NCBI GenBank assembly: GCA_033002965.1
Contig: JAURVB010013279.1
Span: 52,104 to 116,103, forward strand
Direction: 5' to 3'
DNA: 64,000 nucleotides
Source: Piper betle
Taxonomy: Eukaryota > Streptophyta > Magnoliopsida > Piperales > Piperaceae
Each line of letters begins with the position of its first letter. The first letter of the stretch is position 1. The notes under the pieces were generated by a model. The model saw nothing but the letters and a program-made list of their open reading frames with translations, had not been told where the DNA came from and did not search any database. A program made the position numbers and the translations under genes. Below are positions 24,839 to 35,932 of this stretch, one piece after another.

Positions 24839-25950
24839 GCCCAAGTCGGTGAAAATGCTCCATAAGCTACCCCATTCACAATGAATGATAGTATTGTGGT
24901 AGAAATACACTAGAATACAAGAGCACACCATTCAAAGGAGAATCCAAGTCCTTTAAAAACAACCATTAAGTAATTCCACTCTAAGTTGTCAAAAGCTTTA
25001 GCCATAACCAATTTCAAGGCACACCATTTTGTCTTTCTCTTTTTACCATTAATTGCCTTGATGCATTTCATGGCAATAGCAACATTATCAATTATTTGTC
25101 TTCCTCGAATGAAGACATTTTGCTCCTCTCTAAAGCATTCATTGAGTACTCATTTAAGTCTCAAAACTAAGATTTTAGAGATAGGGAGGGGAGCAATAGT
25201 GGTACTTGCCATGTTCGAAGAGACATGACAAGTTCTTTTACTTTCGTTTTCTTTTCTACCGCTTTTTTTCACAGCTTTAGACATGTGAGTTTTTCTTGCA
25301 AATCAGTCCCCACGCTCAGATCTCATATTTTGACTAGGTCTTACAAGAGAAGAGGAACCTTTCAGCAAGAGAGGGGTTGGGGTAGGAGGGGGAACTTTAC
25401 TAGATGTGGAAGCTTTAGAACTTTTTAATGAGGAGCTAGTCCAAGATTTTGTTTTTCCTTGTTGAAATTCTTTTTATTCTTAACAATGTTAAGCCAGGGC
25501 CCATGGAAGTCTTTGTGTTCTATGACTGTCATATCCACTTCTTCCTTAGTAAGAGGTCTACCTTGATAGTTAGGGCAATTGCTCATTCTATGTCCAACTT
25601 TTTCACAATAGAAGCATATAACCACGAGCTTTTCATATTTAAATTTCCCTCAAAGAAGTTGACCTAATTCATTCTAAAGAAATTTAAAACTCGGAAGTGA
25701 GTTTTGTAGAGGAAAAGAAATTTAAAACTTGGCCATCTCTCAATCGCTAAATCATCTTCTGAGAGACTAATTGCCAAATGTATGAAAGAGATGATAGAAC
25801 CATGGTATTTGTAGGAAAAGGCAGTAACTTTCCTAGGTAGAAGACTTTCCAAGAATCTATTGAGTCCATGTTCTGATGATTGTCATCTCCTATCCGTGAA
25901 ACATAGTGGATGCATGGACTTAGTGTCAATGATGAGTGATTAGACATGAT
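24839..25950 (-). pseudogene. LINE remnant: ORF1 zinc knuckle joined to RT N-terminal part
   Basis: On the minus strand a putative ORF1 starts at ATG 25947 (MSNHSSLTLSP). It later gives KFKYEKLVVICFYCEKVGHR with SNCP (CX2CX4HX4C near 25620-25575) and FHGPWLNIVKNKK, the zf-CCHC_4/DUF4283-type arrangement of plant LINE ORF1. Further on (25140-24840) a nearly continuous frame reads QNVFIRGRQIIDNVAIAMK, WCALKLVMAKAFDNLEW and IVNGVAYGAFSPTW, the first RT blocks. Only about 280 bases separate the two, so the endonuclease domain is missing. The usual KLDMxKA Asp is Val, and one stop lies inside the RT. It is dead. Confidence 0.8.
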
Positions 25951-26899
25951 TATGTAACTCCCTCCCTTGTAATGAATTGCTTAGTAAGATGACCTAGGGG
26001 AGAATGTATATGTATAATGTGTATATGTCTAGGGGATTGTGCATTAATGTAGGGGAAGATATGAGCGGTTAAAGTAAAGTCATCTCATGGGTTTAAAATT
26101 GTCAAGATCAATTAATGAAAATGACTAAGTCATTTTAGGATTGTCAATCCCTCATTGGCCGTAGTTTCATAACATATTTATCATGGCATAAGCATTTCAT
26201 GGCATGACATCTTGTATTTCTTTGGATTATCCTCTTGTGTAGGGTTAGAGCAATGAAGATGTGTGGATTACAAATAAAGAGCTTGAAGACTTGAACAATT
26301 GAGGATCTACATGACAAGCTCAAGTATTGCTTCTTTAGGATTGGCATCAACTACTTAAAGAGTTCACAACTCATTGGAGTTATCTTCATCAAAAGGTCTT
26401 GATGGAAGTGTTAAATCTTGTTTTGAAAATACAACATTGCAAATTCTCTATGTGTGAACATGGAAGATCAAGCAACCATTTGAAAAAAATAATACCTGAC
26501 GACCCTCCTTGTAAACCATAAGGTCATGGACACGTTTCGGTCATAATTTTAACCTTTGCAACATTCTCATTTTCTAAGGGTATGTCTCTGAGCCTACAAA
26601 GAGTTTGGTTATAAAGCTATTTTAGAGTGATAGAAGACATCAAGAGCATTCCAATGCATTAAAAATCACTAAAATTGGAGTCTACAAGAAGTTATGACAT
26701 TTCAAAATTTGTATTTTTTGAAGGACTTCAGTGGATGATCAATTGATCAAAGGGATGTTCGGAAATAGACAAAAATGGTTCAAGTGTGAGTTCAGTTAGC
26801 CTTTGCTCAGTAGTTTAGTTATTGGTCATTTTCCAAATGGAAATTGCAGAAACATCCCAACTTGTAAAAATCATATCTCCAGTTGCTTGATGCTTTGAG
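25951..26899. other. Unassigned stretch left of repeat R1
   Basis: It starts near 25955 with TGTAACTCCCTCCC, an LTR-like opening directly at the LINE ORF1 start, so an insertion edge is plausible. No coding sequence is seen. It may be the left part of repeat R1. Confidence 0.35.
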
Positions 26900-28200
26900 A
26901 TGAAATTTTGAGGGATGATAGAGGGCATTCTGATGTTTATTTAAAAATTAGAATCACTCAATTCGAAACTTTAAAGACCCATAAATGAGCTTTCAAAGTC
27001 GGGCTAAAATCCAATCTTCAGTAAACCTTTCATTAGTCATTTGATACCTGAATGATAGCCAAAGGTGCACCAAAATTAGCCATTAGAAAAAGCAAAGTTA
27101 GGATTTAAAAGGCATAATGGTTAGTTTTCATTATTAAGAGATTTTTGGATATAAATAAAGCCTTGGGGGAGTGTTTTGACCCACATTAGATAATGTTGAA
27201 CCCCTACACTCTCTTGGATTAATTTGAGAAGCTCAAGCTTGTATTACAATTGCCTTTACCTATTAGCTTGTATTCCTAAATGTAAATTATGTATCCAAGG
27301 ATAGATCATTATATGTGAGGCTAGCTTAAATGTGTTTGAGCTTATTATAAACTTCTTAGGTGTGGGGAGTATGTGTAAGCATCTTGCCTAGAGGAGGAGG
27401 GTACTTGGAGGAGACACCCTTAGCTCAAGGTGTGAACTTATAAAAGGACGTGTAGCTTCAAAAGGTGGTTCATCCAAGGGTGTTTGGAGCTAGTTGTAAG
27501 ACTCTTTGACACTTGGGATGTGCTTGTGAAAGAAGGTTTGTAGCTTGCAAACTTCGTTGGAGAATGAAGGCTTGTTGGAGGCAATTATTGTGCTAGGAGT
27601 ATAAGCTTCCTAGGCACTTGAGGGATGCATAAGAAAGAGAGTTTGTAAGTACAAGGTTCCTTAACACTTGGTGGAGGTCTTGTTGTTGCTTGTAAGCTAT
27701 ATAAGTTGGTTACCATAGTGAAGCTATGAAGACCTACTCACCAAAGGACTTGGGGAGTAAGAAGAGAGGATTAGGAGTTCGAAATCTCTTTAAAAATCCT
27801 TGTGTTTTCTCTCTTCACTTCTCTCTTTGTGTGCATTCTTTTAATTTTATTTACTTATTTGCACACTTTGTCTAGCTCCCATGTGTTTGACTTGTTCGTT
27901 TAGGGGGCTAAGTGAATCAAGGTCAAAGTTACTTAATAACTTACATGTTTGATTGATTCGTCAAAGCAAGTAACTTTGTAAGTTTGAACTTGAATTGCCT
28001 CACACACCACTTGTTTGCATTTATTATATTGTCTTTCCTATCATTCACTTATATTTTTTGATTATCTAATTGTGATTATCCTTTCATTGTGTTTTAATTG
28101 TTTCAACTTTAATTGTCCACTTGCAATTTATAAAAGGGGCAAATTATTGTGGAAATCTAACTTATATGCTTTGAGTGATTTTATTAGTTAGCTCTCTCCC
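26900..28200 (+). repeat. Dispersed repeat R1, copy 1
   Basis: Non-coding. It aligns in the opposite orientation with 44831-45306 plus 48205-49000. Shared pieces include TTAGAAAAAGCAAA (27085), GAATGAAGGCTTGTTGG (27564), CTCTTTAAAA (27788), CTTTGTGTGC (27823) and CATGTGTTTGACTTG (27879). It has no domain I can see. It could be an LTR of a non-chromovirus element or a decayed DNA transposon. Confidence 0.6.
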
Positions 28201-28640
28201 ACATACCATCCTTTTCAGAATCTCAAATGCTATGTTCAATAGTTTGGGAGAAAGATTCAAACAAGGGAAAGTTTGCAAACCCTTGGGTCATCGACAGACG
28301 ATGAACTCGAAGAAGAACATCACAAGGCAAATATGAAAGATGATCCATAACAAATGCACCAAAACATAGACAAATTAGAAAAGATAAAGAGCTTAGAGAA
28401 GAAGGTGAGAAGCGTGATTGATCTAGCAGGAAAGAAAGGTAGAAGGATGAGTTTGGAGCTACAACAAGCAAAGGGAAAGGACTAGCGTCCGAGGGTTTCA
28501 TGACTCAAGAAACAACAAATAGGAAGAAGCTTAGTCTAAACTACTCAAAATGTTTATGGTCGTGAAACATTAAATGCAAGTGTAAACCATAGAGACATGT
28601 AAATAAGTGATAAAAAGGAGACTAGAGGAGCTAGGTAACA
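28201..28640. other. Unassigned stretch
   Basis: Purine-rich, Lys/Arg/Glu-coding on the + strand with several stops, and open on the minus strand for 92 codons without a recognisable domain. No gene is supported. Confidence 0.4.
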
Positions 28641-30703
28641 TGTAACACCCCGATTCAGTTCATGTGCGAACCGAATCAAAGTGATAAACTTTAGAATACC
28701 AATTCATAAACCATTAAAATAGAAAACGGACCCTAAAGACCCTAAACCACTAGGGTGTCAAAATATGGATACCCAAGTGAGGACTCCAATGTGCAATTGA
28801 GGACATGATCACACCAAATGCTTGCTCTTCTAAGGTTGGGCTCATGCAGTTATGACATCCTAAATGTCTTTAAGTGACAAAGGGAAGTAACTTTTCTAGG
28901 AAAAATCTGGTAGAGTTTCCACTATAACTAGAACATTGCAAAATTTTCACAACCTATATAAAATTTACATTTCACATAATAGCCTCAAAGCATTTGCAAA
29001 TTTTCAATTCAGTTCATAAACACCATCACATTTGCATTTTTCACATTTTTACAACATTCACAACACATTTTAACATTCTTCATGCGGGTGGGATTGCCTT
29101 GTCTTCACCTAGGCACTTCTCCTACAAAACAAAACAACCCAAAATATCCTCCAACCTATGCTTCTTATCTGCTCTATCTACATGCAAAAGTAGTATGGTT
29201 TAGTGTACCTAAATTGACTTAACCTTCAGTTCCAAAGCTCTAGGGTTTGGAGAATTCATGCACTAAATAGGTAGACTTGCGTACCCTAGAACATTCCGTC
29301 TGCAAAACAAACGAAACACAAATAGCAATAAATAGTATGGGTGTGCAAACAATCATGTCATATCCAAAATGGCCCAAGGCCTCACAAATTCATCCCATGC
29401 CCCAAGAGCCACAATCCAAAATAAAGAACATGTAATACATGTAGAAGAGGCAAACAAAACAACACAGATAAGCCCAGCATCCTCCCCGAGTCCTCGTGCT
29501 TTGTGCACCTAGGCTTGTCAACTCCAAGGCCGCTCATCTCTATATATATAAAAGAAAATGCATCAGTAATGATTGTCACTTAATCTCAAATAACTCAACA
29601 AGCTAGCAAATGGATCACACATTATCCAAGAGAAATTCAATTGAAATTAAAAAATCTCCACATTGACATCACCACAACAACATGGCCAAGAGGGCCTAAA
29701 CTGTAATCATTGAAATGTATAACTATATACTATACATGAATCGAAATACTCATGGTAACATACTAGTGTTATGGCCAATAGTGCTTACAATCTATAGATA
29801 CTACAGCACTGCATGGTCTGGATACACTCAATGAAAATCATGCACGTATCAAATACACATTGTTAGTAGGTAATATAGCTAAAAATATAAATTTGACTGC
29901 CAGACTGGGTACCTATTAATGGACATCACGCTCCTATCCATCACACGTGTATAGAAAATCCCCAAAAGTACAATGCGTATAAGGCTTAGGAAAGGTTTGA
30001 TAAATAGTGCTAAGTGCGACTTTTGAGCTGGATCTTTTTGTCAAAATTCACGTCAAAGGATCTCAACCTTGAAGTTTTATTAATTTGAAAAAGTAATTAA
30101 ATGGCCCATAGATTGTGAGATCCAATAAAATGACAGTAACTATGTCCAATATCATGAAAAGAAAACAACGTACAACCTAGCAGCAAATCAATGAGGAATC
30201 CTAATGAAATTATGAGAAGAGCTCTTCATCCTACTGTAGCAAGCTCAACTCCGCACATCCTAAGAATACAGAACTACTCAAATCATGTATGAAGACATGT
30301 ATGCAATGGCATGGATACAACAATCTCAGATGCGGCAAGATGACATGGCATGCAAGTACGGTAGAAAAAACATCCATCACATCATACTTTTCTATTCTGA
30401 TCGTGTTAGCATAACGGCACATGATTAAGTAAAACACCTAAAGATATTGGGCCAAAGATCTCCGTACATTATGCAATAATTTTGAAACTCAACTTGCGTA
30501 CCTAAAGCTAGCTTGAGATATCGAGGTGCCTGGCAAATTCAGGGCAATTTAACTTGAGATTCTTAACTCTCTAATTGAGATTAAGATCTCAGTAAAATTA
30601 TAAAAAACAACTTGAGTTGTTGAATAAATTAGCTCTACTAACCCCAATGATAATTTCGTTGTAGTAACTTTCTTTAGAACTTGAAAGATATTGAGTCAGT
30701 GAA
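28641..30703 (-). repeat. Minus-strand chromovirus-type LTR, split
   Basis: TGTAACACCCCGATTC at 28641 matches the outer end of element A's LTR (32810) in orientation and wording, with ACCGAATC nearby. The segment CATCAGTAATGATTGTCAC then AATAAC near 29560-29592 corresponds to the conserved GTCACTGGTCCGGAAATAAC box of element A's LTR (33529-33548). The outer end of the other side is not found. The LTR is probably continued at 32273-32804 and 44392 onward after two insertions, which would bring it to about 3 kb. ORFs inside are shadows. Confidence 0.55.
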
Positions 30704-31440
30704 TAAAATTGGTGTGAATAGGATGAGCTAGGGATATTTTTATTGTGATGTGGATTGTTGATTGTTTGATGGATGATGATTGTATTTTGAGTGTGATGTT
30801 CAAAATGAGTTTGATGCATCATTTAGTTAGCGGGAGTTAGCTTTTAGATTTGATGTGTAGGTACAAAGTAGGAGCTCGCCGTCTAGGCATGAGGACACAT
30901 TGGAGCTTTTGCCAGGTCCATATAAGACTTGTTCCCTGTTTTACATTTTATTCTATTGTATGTTTATTTTATTACTTGCAGGACAGATTAAGTGGCGTTT
31001 ATCGGATCCCACTTAACCCAGGTCATTTAATCAATCTATTTTTCATATTAATAACCCTCGCGGATGAGATCCATTGAGTTTGATTTCGAAAATAAGATCC
31101 ACAGTAATTTGCCTTTGAGCATATTATATAAATCCCTTCCTAGACCTATATATAGTTTTATCGAATTTTCAATGAGATGAGAGATGGGAAAAACCAACTC
31201 GCACATACAATGAGCTGGTGCACATGCTAGTCAAAGCAGGCTCTGGATTAGTGAGAGGATTGTTCCAATCCCGAGGGATCCTGACAATTCCCGTTTTGAG
31301 TTCCTCACACTTGGAGAAATGTGGAGGTTTACAGGTACTGTTTAGTACAGTGCGTGTCTGGACTTGTGGTTCTAAGGGTATTAAAGGCAACTGTGTGAGT
31401 ATTTGGCTTTCGTGTTCAAGGCCAGTAGAATCTAAAAGAT

Positions 31441-31475
31441 AACTCCCGCTAACTAAATGATGCATCAAACTCATC
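31441..31475 (-). repeat. Inverted copy of 30804-30840
   Basis: TAACTCCCGCTAACTAAATG and the following ATGCATCAAACTCAT are the exact reverse complement of the box at about 30804-30840 of the same LTR, about 600 bp upstream. Confidence 0.85.
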
Positions 31476-31530
31476 TTGTTTGGTTTGATTAATTTGCCAA
31501 AACTGTGTGAGAGCTTGAACTTGTGCTTTC
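31476..31530 (-). repeat. Small R1 fragment
   Basis: CTTGTTTGGTTTGATTAATT, TGCCAAAA and GAGCTTGAACTTGTGCTTT match the reverse complement of 45019-45076 in R1 copy 2. It directly follows the inverted segment and stands in place of normal LTR sequence. Confidence 0.75.
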
Positions 31531-31679
31531 AAAATGAGAGTTAGATCTCATTTGCCAATTTGCTATGTAGTTATATTTTTGGACCAGTAACACTTGTTAC
31601 TAACGTTTCTTTATATATCTGTAGGTGGGGATTAAATACTGGATACATGGCTTGGACAAAGGAGCAGTGACCTATATTT

Positions 31680-31710
<31 letters not shown>

Positions 31711-31730
31711 ACACACACACACACACACAC
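31680..31730. repeat. (CA)n microsatellite
   Basis: About 25 CA units with one GA interruption. Confidence 0.97.
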
Positions 31731-32272
31731 TCGTCGACCGAATGTTTGTTTTGGTTATTTTGATTATTTTTTATATTATTATGAAAATTGAATACCTATG
31801 ATGAAGATTTTGGTATATAGAAATGGATAGTGATAACAGGATCTGAAATATATATTCGTGTGCAAACTGAATGATAAAGGTGGAAATGTAAATATAATGA
31901 ACAGGTGGGTCGAGACCCAACACGTAGAATATTTTGATGTGGCCAAATTAAATATTTATGTGAAAATATGGTGTAATGAATGTATATAAATTTATATATT
32001 TATACGTGTTGATTTGATAGGGTGGCCCCTAATTGCACTTTTAGGAGAGATTTTGTCCGTTTTATTTTAGAATTGTTTTTTCGATTTTTATCATCATTAT
32101 TTTTTGTATGAACTAGTTGTCATGTCATCCATGTAGTGACATGTTACGGTTCCGTACATTTATCTATGCATAGCGATTGACATCTTCTATCTTGAGACGC
32201 CAAGAGTAGATCCACTCATGACCCATGACATCCTGGTTCGGTTTGCGAGTTAGCCAGATTTGGGGTGTCACA

Positions 32273-32804
32273 AATCAAACAGATATAAAACATTTCCATA
32301 TTGACAAAAATTCCTAAATTTATCCTCATTGAATTTAGTACTCTAGAATATAGAAGCATACCTTGCAGCAAAATTGGATTGCCTGAAAACTCAATAGTCA
32401 CCTCTCAAATCGGAGTTCAATCACAATAGTTGAAAGAACACTTGATATATCACAACCTAAATCTCCCAACTCTACTTCACCCTAGTTGACTTGAGTCTCT
32501 CAAGCATGCACAAGAGTGAGTATTAAAAGTACTTGGGAAAAGTTCCACACAAGTTATCTAGGAAGCCCTATTTGATGTCTTAGTTATAGACATCACAAGT
32601 ATTACGAGTCATATATGACTCTTTAACTCATATTTATTTCAATTAATAAGTTAGAGTTGAAAATTGAGTTTGTAAACTCTTGTACATATCTTAGTTAGTA
32701 ATAAGATAAGTTAGGGCTCTTTAATGTGCATGGGTGGGATAGTGGAGGAGGATAGTCTAATTACTTCCATGTCTTCCTACCTAATCCAAAATTCCTCCAT
32801 ATCA
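32273..32804. other. Probable continuation of the split minus-strand LTR
   Basis: No gene. It lies between the rearranged LTR piece and the target duplication of element A. Length and position fit the missing part of the LTR starting at 28641, but sequence similarity to the other LTRs is weak here. Confidence 0.35.
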
Positions 32805-32809
32805 TCTTA
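32805..32809. repeat. Target duplication TCTTA (left)
   Basis: Identical to 44387-44391. Confidence 0.95.
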
Positions 32810-35800
32810 TGTAACACCCCAATCCGGTTTACTCTCAACCCAGACCAGAACTGTTACAAAGGATCGAACTACTCGTAACCCGATTAAGTTGGCTGACCCA
32901 AACCTAAACGGCTACGACATGACCCTCTCGACGTCTCAAGATGGAGCACGCCGCTAATGCGCAAACAATATATGAATGAGATGCAAAACCCTAACAGGAT
33001 ACTACGTGAATGTCATGATAATCACCGCACACCAAAATAATTAAAACAACAATAAAATTCATAAAATCTAGAATAAAACGGACAGAGCCTCCCCTAAAAG
33101 TGCAATAAGGGGATGACCTGTTAAAATACAGCACAATATGTATATACATAAAACAACAATTTATATCACACTAGACTTCAAATCAACTACACATATCGTA
33201 ATTGGCAGCTAGCCCACTTGCAATTCCTGTTCATCGTGTTTTTGTTCATTTCAACTCACATAGCTGATCATCCTGGACATTGGAACTTTTCCAAAACATT
33301 TCTAAGAAGATTCATACATTTCTAAACAAGATCTACAAGTCTCGTAACTCATGCATATGTACACAACATGTATATCACAAGCATCATTCAACCCACATCA
33401 TATCTTACACAAAAGTCGGCGCGGCACCAGGTATGCGTGTGCAATGCAAGCGCTACTCCTTCGTCGAGGCCGGCATACACCAATCATCATCCTCACCTAC
33501 ATATAGTAGAAAAACGTCAGCAACGGGTGTCACTGGTCCGGAAATAACTATTATCAAACTGGAACATGAGGGCAAACCCTCATGGAAATCAAACAATCGT
33601 ATATCTTCCTCAAGAACTCTCATAAGGGCAACTACAAAGGAGCCGTCGAGCAGCTGACTCAACAGCATCCTGATCTATCTGGTACTATGCTGCTCTCGGC
33701 ACTTCTTTTCAGTACTTCACGTAAATTTCATCCTAAGCCCTCTCCGAACCTCCATATTACTCCTGGCCTTGAGCACGTAGACCGAGCACTCTCAGGCAGT
33801 CGCCTTTAGTACCCTTTGAACCACAAGTCCGGACATGCGCTGTACTAAACAGTACCCGTAAACCTCCACGTCCTCCGGGTGTGAGGAACTCAAACGCGGA
33901 GTTGTCAGGATCCCTCGGGAATGGAACAGTCCGCTGGCACTAATCCAGAGCCCGCTTTGACTGGCACGGCATCCGCTCATGGTACGTGCAGTCGACTCAT
34001 CTTCTCTTGTCTCACTGAAAACTCGATAAAACTATTTATAGGGCTGGGTCGGGATTTATTATAATAGGCCCGAAGGCAACTTGAGGTGGATCTTATTTTC
34101 GAAAACAAACTCGAGGGATCTCATCCTCGAGGGTTATTAATTCCGAAAAACATCGACCAGGTGACCCGTGTTAGGTGGGGTCCAATAAATCATCCACCTG
34201 ACACGTCCTACGATCAATAAATCAAATCACCGATAGAATAGAGCGATAAAACCTGAGAAGCGTGTCCTAACGGACCTGTCAGAAGCTCCAAGCGCAGTCT
34301 CGTGCCTAGACGGCGAGCTCCTGCAACGAACCTACATGAACATAACTATTTACTAACGCCCATACATATATGATGCACGCCTATATAACTAATATATCCA
34401 CATGCATACAATCATCTAATCAAACATGACAATCATCTCGACAATTACCCTACATCTCTAATTGTCAAGCAAGTTAATAATTTTATCATTTCATATGTTA
34501 CTTATTACCTAGCACTTTTAATTCCAATTTCAAAGCATACCTATTCTAATTAGGTGACAATGGTTTAATCAATTTAATCTGTTTAACTTAATGCTAGCAT
34601 GCAAAACCTAATTCATACAAATTCATAAATTAACTCAGTTAACAAGCATTTAATTAACTATTCAATGGTTTACTAACAATTTCATTACTAAGCATTCACA
34701 TCATACAACACAATTTACGCTAATCATCACATGTTTATCATAATCACGATTAATTAAACTAAAATCATGAAGTTAATAAAATTAATTCTAATATGCTACT
34801 ATGACCACAACATGTATGTAATAATTCTAAAAAAAGAAGGAAGAACCACCTCGCGATCGGCGCTGAAATCGGTGCCGACGGACGAAGGCGGTGAAGGTGA
34901 GTCGGCGGTTTTCCGGCGACTGTGCCGGCGGTTTTCCGGCAGCTCCGGTGGTTTTCCGGTGACTGCTCCGGCGAGGCAATCGGAGGTAGGGGTTAGCACC
35001 GTCTCGGTGAGCTGAACCCAATGGTGGTGACGACGAGGGCAGCCGCGGCGGCGATGGCCACCAACGGCGGCGTCGAGTGCGGTCGGGGCGGTCGGCCGCT
35101 CCGATCAGACCCACGGCCGGCCTCGACGGCGGCGCTAAGCAGGGGGAAAGGTAGGGGAGGTCGAGGGGAGAAGCTCCGACGTCACGGCGGCGGCGGTCCG
35201 GCGCAGACGGCGGCGGAATCGCGTCGGGAACGGCGGGAAATCGAGGGCGATTTCCGGCGTCGCGACGGCTGGACGGTGGCCGGGCGTGGTCGAGGCGGCA
35301 AGGCGACGGCACGGCCGGGCTGGGCGGCGTCGATCGGCGGCGAGGTCCGGCGTCGACGGCGGTGGCAAAATCTCAAGGGCGGCGGCGGTGAAAACACGGG
35401 ATGGGGTTTGGGGAGGAAGATGAGGAGTATAGGGCGATGGCAAGGTTGTAAATAAAACTTGACTCGACACCGGCTCGAGTCAAGAATGATAACGGACTCG
35501 GAATAAATTCTAGAAAAATCTAGAAAAATTGGGAAAAATCCCATAAAATCAAACAAAATATCACAACACCCAAATGACATGTTGTATAACTAATAACCCA
35601 CCCGAATACCATCTAACGCGTCCTAATGCGTTATTCGGCCTAAACTAATTCTACGGTCACAACATAAAAATAAAATAAAATCATCAACTGTATACTCTCA
35701 TATCTACTGATAACTCAGTCTGCTGATGCGTATCTGACGCTATCATCGATACTTGGGTATACATAAACCCTCATAGCACGTGCGCACGGTCGGCCTCGGC

Positions 35801-35896
35801 CCCGCACACGTGTTCTGAAAGCTGAACCGACTCAAACTACGGTCAAACCAACCGGCTAACGACTATAAAACCCTGACTCGAGTCGCGGGTTTTACA
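32810..35896 (-). repeat. 3' LTR of element A (3087 bp)
   Basis: On the + strand it runs TGTAACACCCC to GGGTTTTACA. The GC-rich block at 34830-35450 yields long ORFs on both strands (161, 144 and 132 codons), but it is non-coding LTR sequence shared with 43330-43930. A TATA-like CTATTTATAG lies at 34032-34041. Confidence 0.96.
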
Positions 35897-35910
35897 ACCT
35901 TCCCTCCTTA
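35897..35910 (-). promoter_or_regulatory. Polypurine tract of element A
   Basis: On the minus strand TAAGGAGGGAAGGT directly precedes the TG of the 3' LTR. Confidence 0.9.
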
Positions 35911-35932
35911 TAAAAATTTCGTCCTCGAAATT

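Larger units (their letters stand above)
30704..32272 (+). repeat. Rearranged 3' part of a plus-strand chromovirus LTR
   Basis: From GGTGTGAATAGGATGAG to GGGTGTCACA it follows element 1's LTR from about 3088 to 4683: the GTTTGATGCATCATT and GATTTGATGTGTAGG boxes, the GGAGCTCGCCGTCTAGGCA box, a CTATATATAG TATA-like site (31146-31155) and AATGAGATGAGAGATG. The 5' half of the LTR is absent. The part expected at 31441-31560 is replaced by foreign sequence (see findings), and a CA microsatellite interrupts it at 31680-31730. Confidence 0.78.

Noticed and set aside
25664..25947. Two overlapping minus-strand ORFs as separate genes
   Set aside because: They are frame-shifted pieces of the LINE ORF1 region upstream of its zinc knuckle.
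31680..31730. CRISPR-like short repeats (also the other microsatellites)
   Set aside because: Simple dinucleotide or trinucleotide repeats without spacers, in a plant genome.
34827..35580. Long ORFs of 161, 144, 132 and 111 codons on both strands
   Set aside because: They lie in the LTR of element A, recur in the other LTR with frame-breaking indels, and are Arg/Pro/Ala-rich by composition only.
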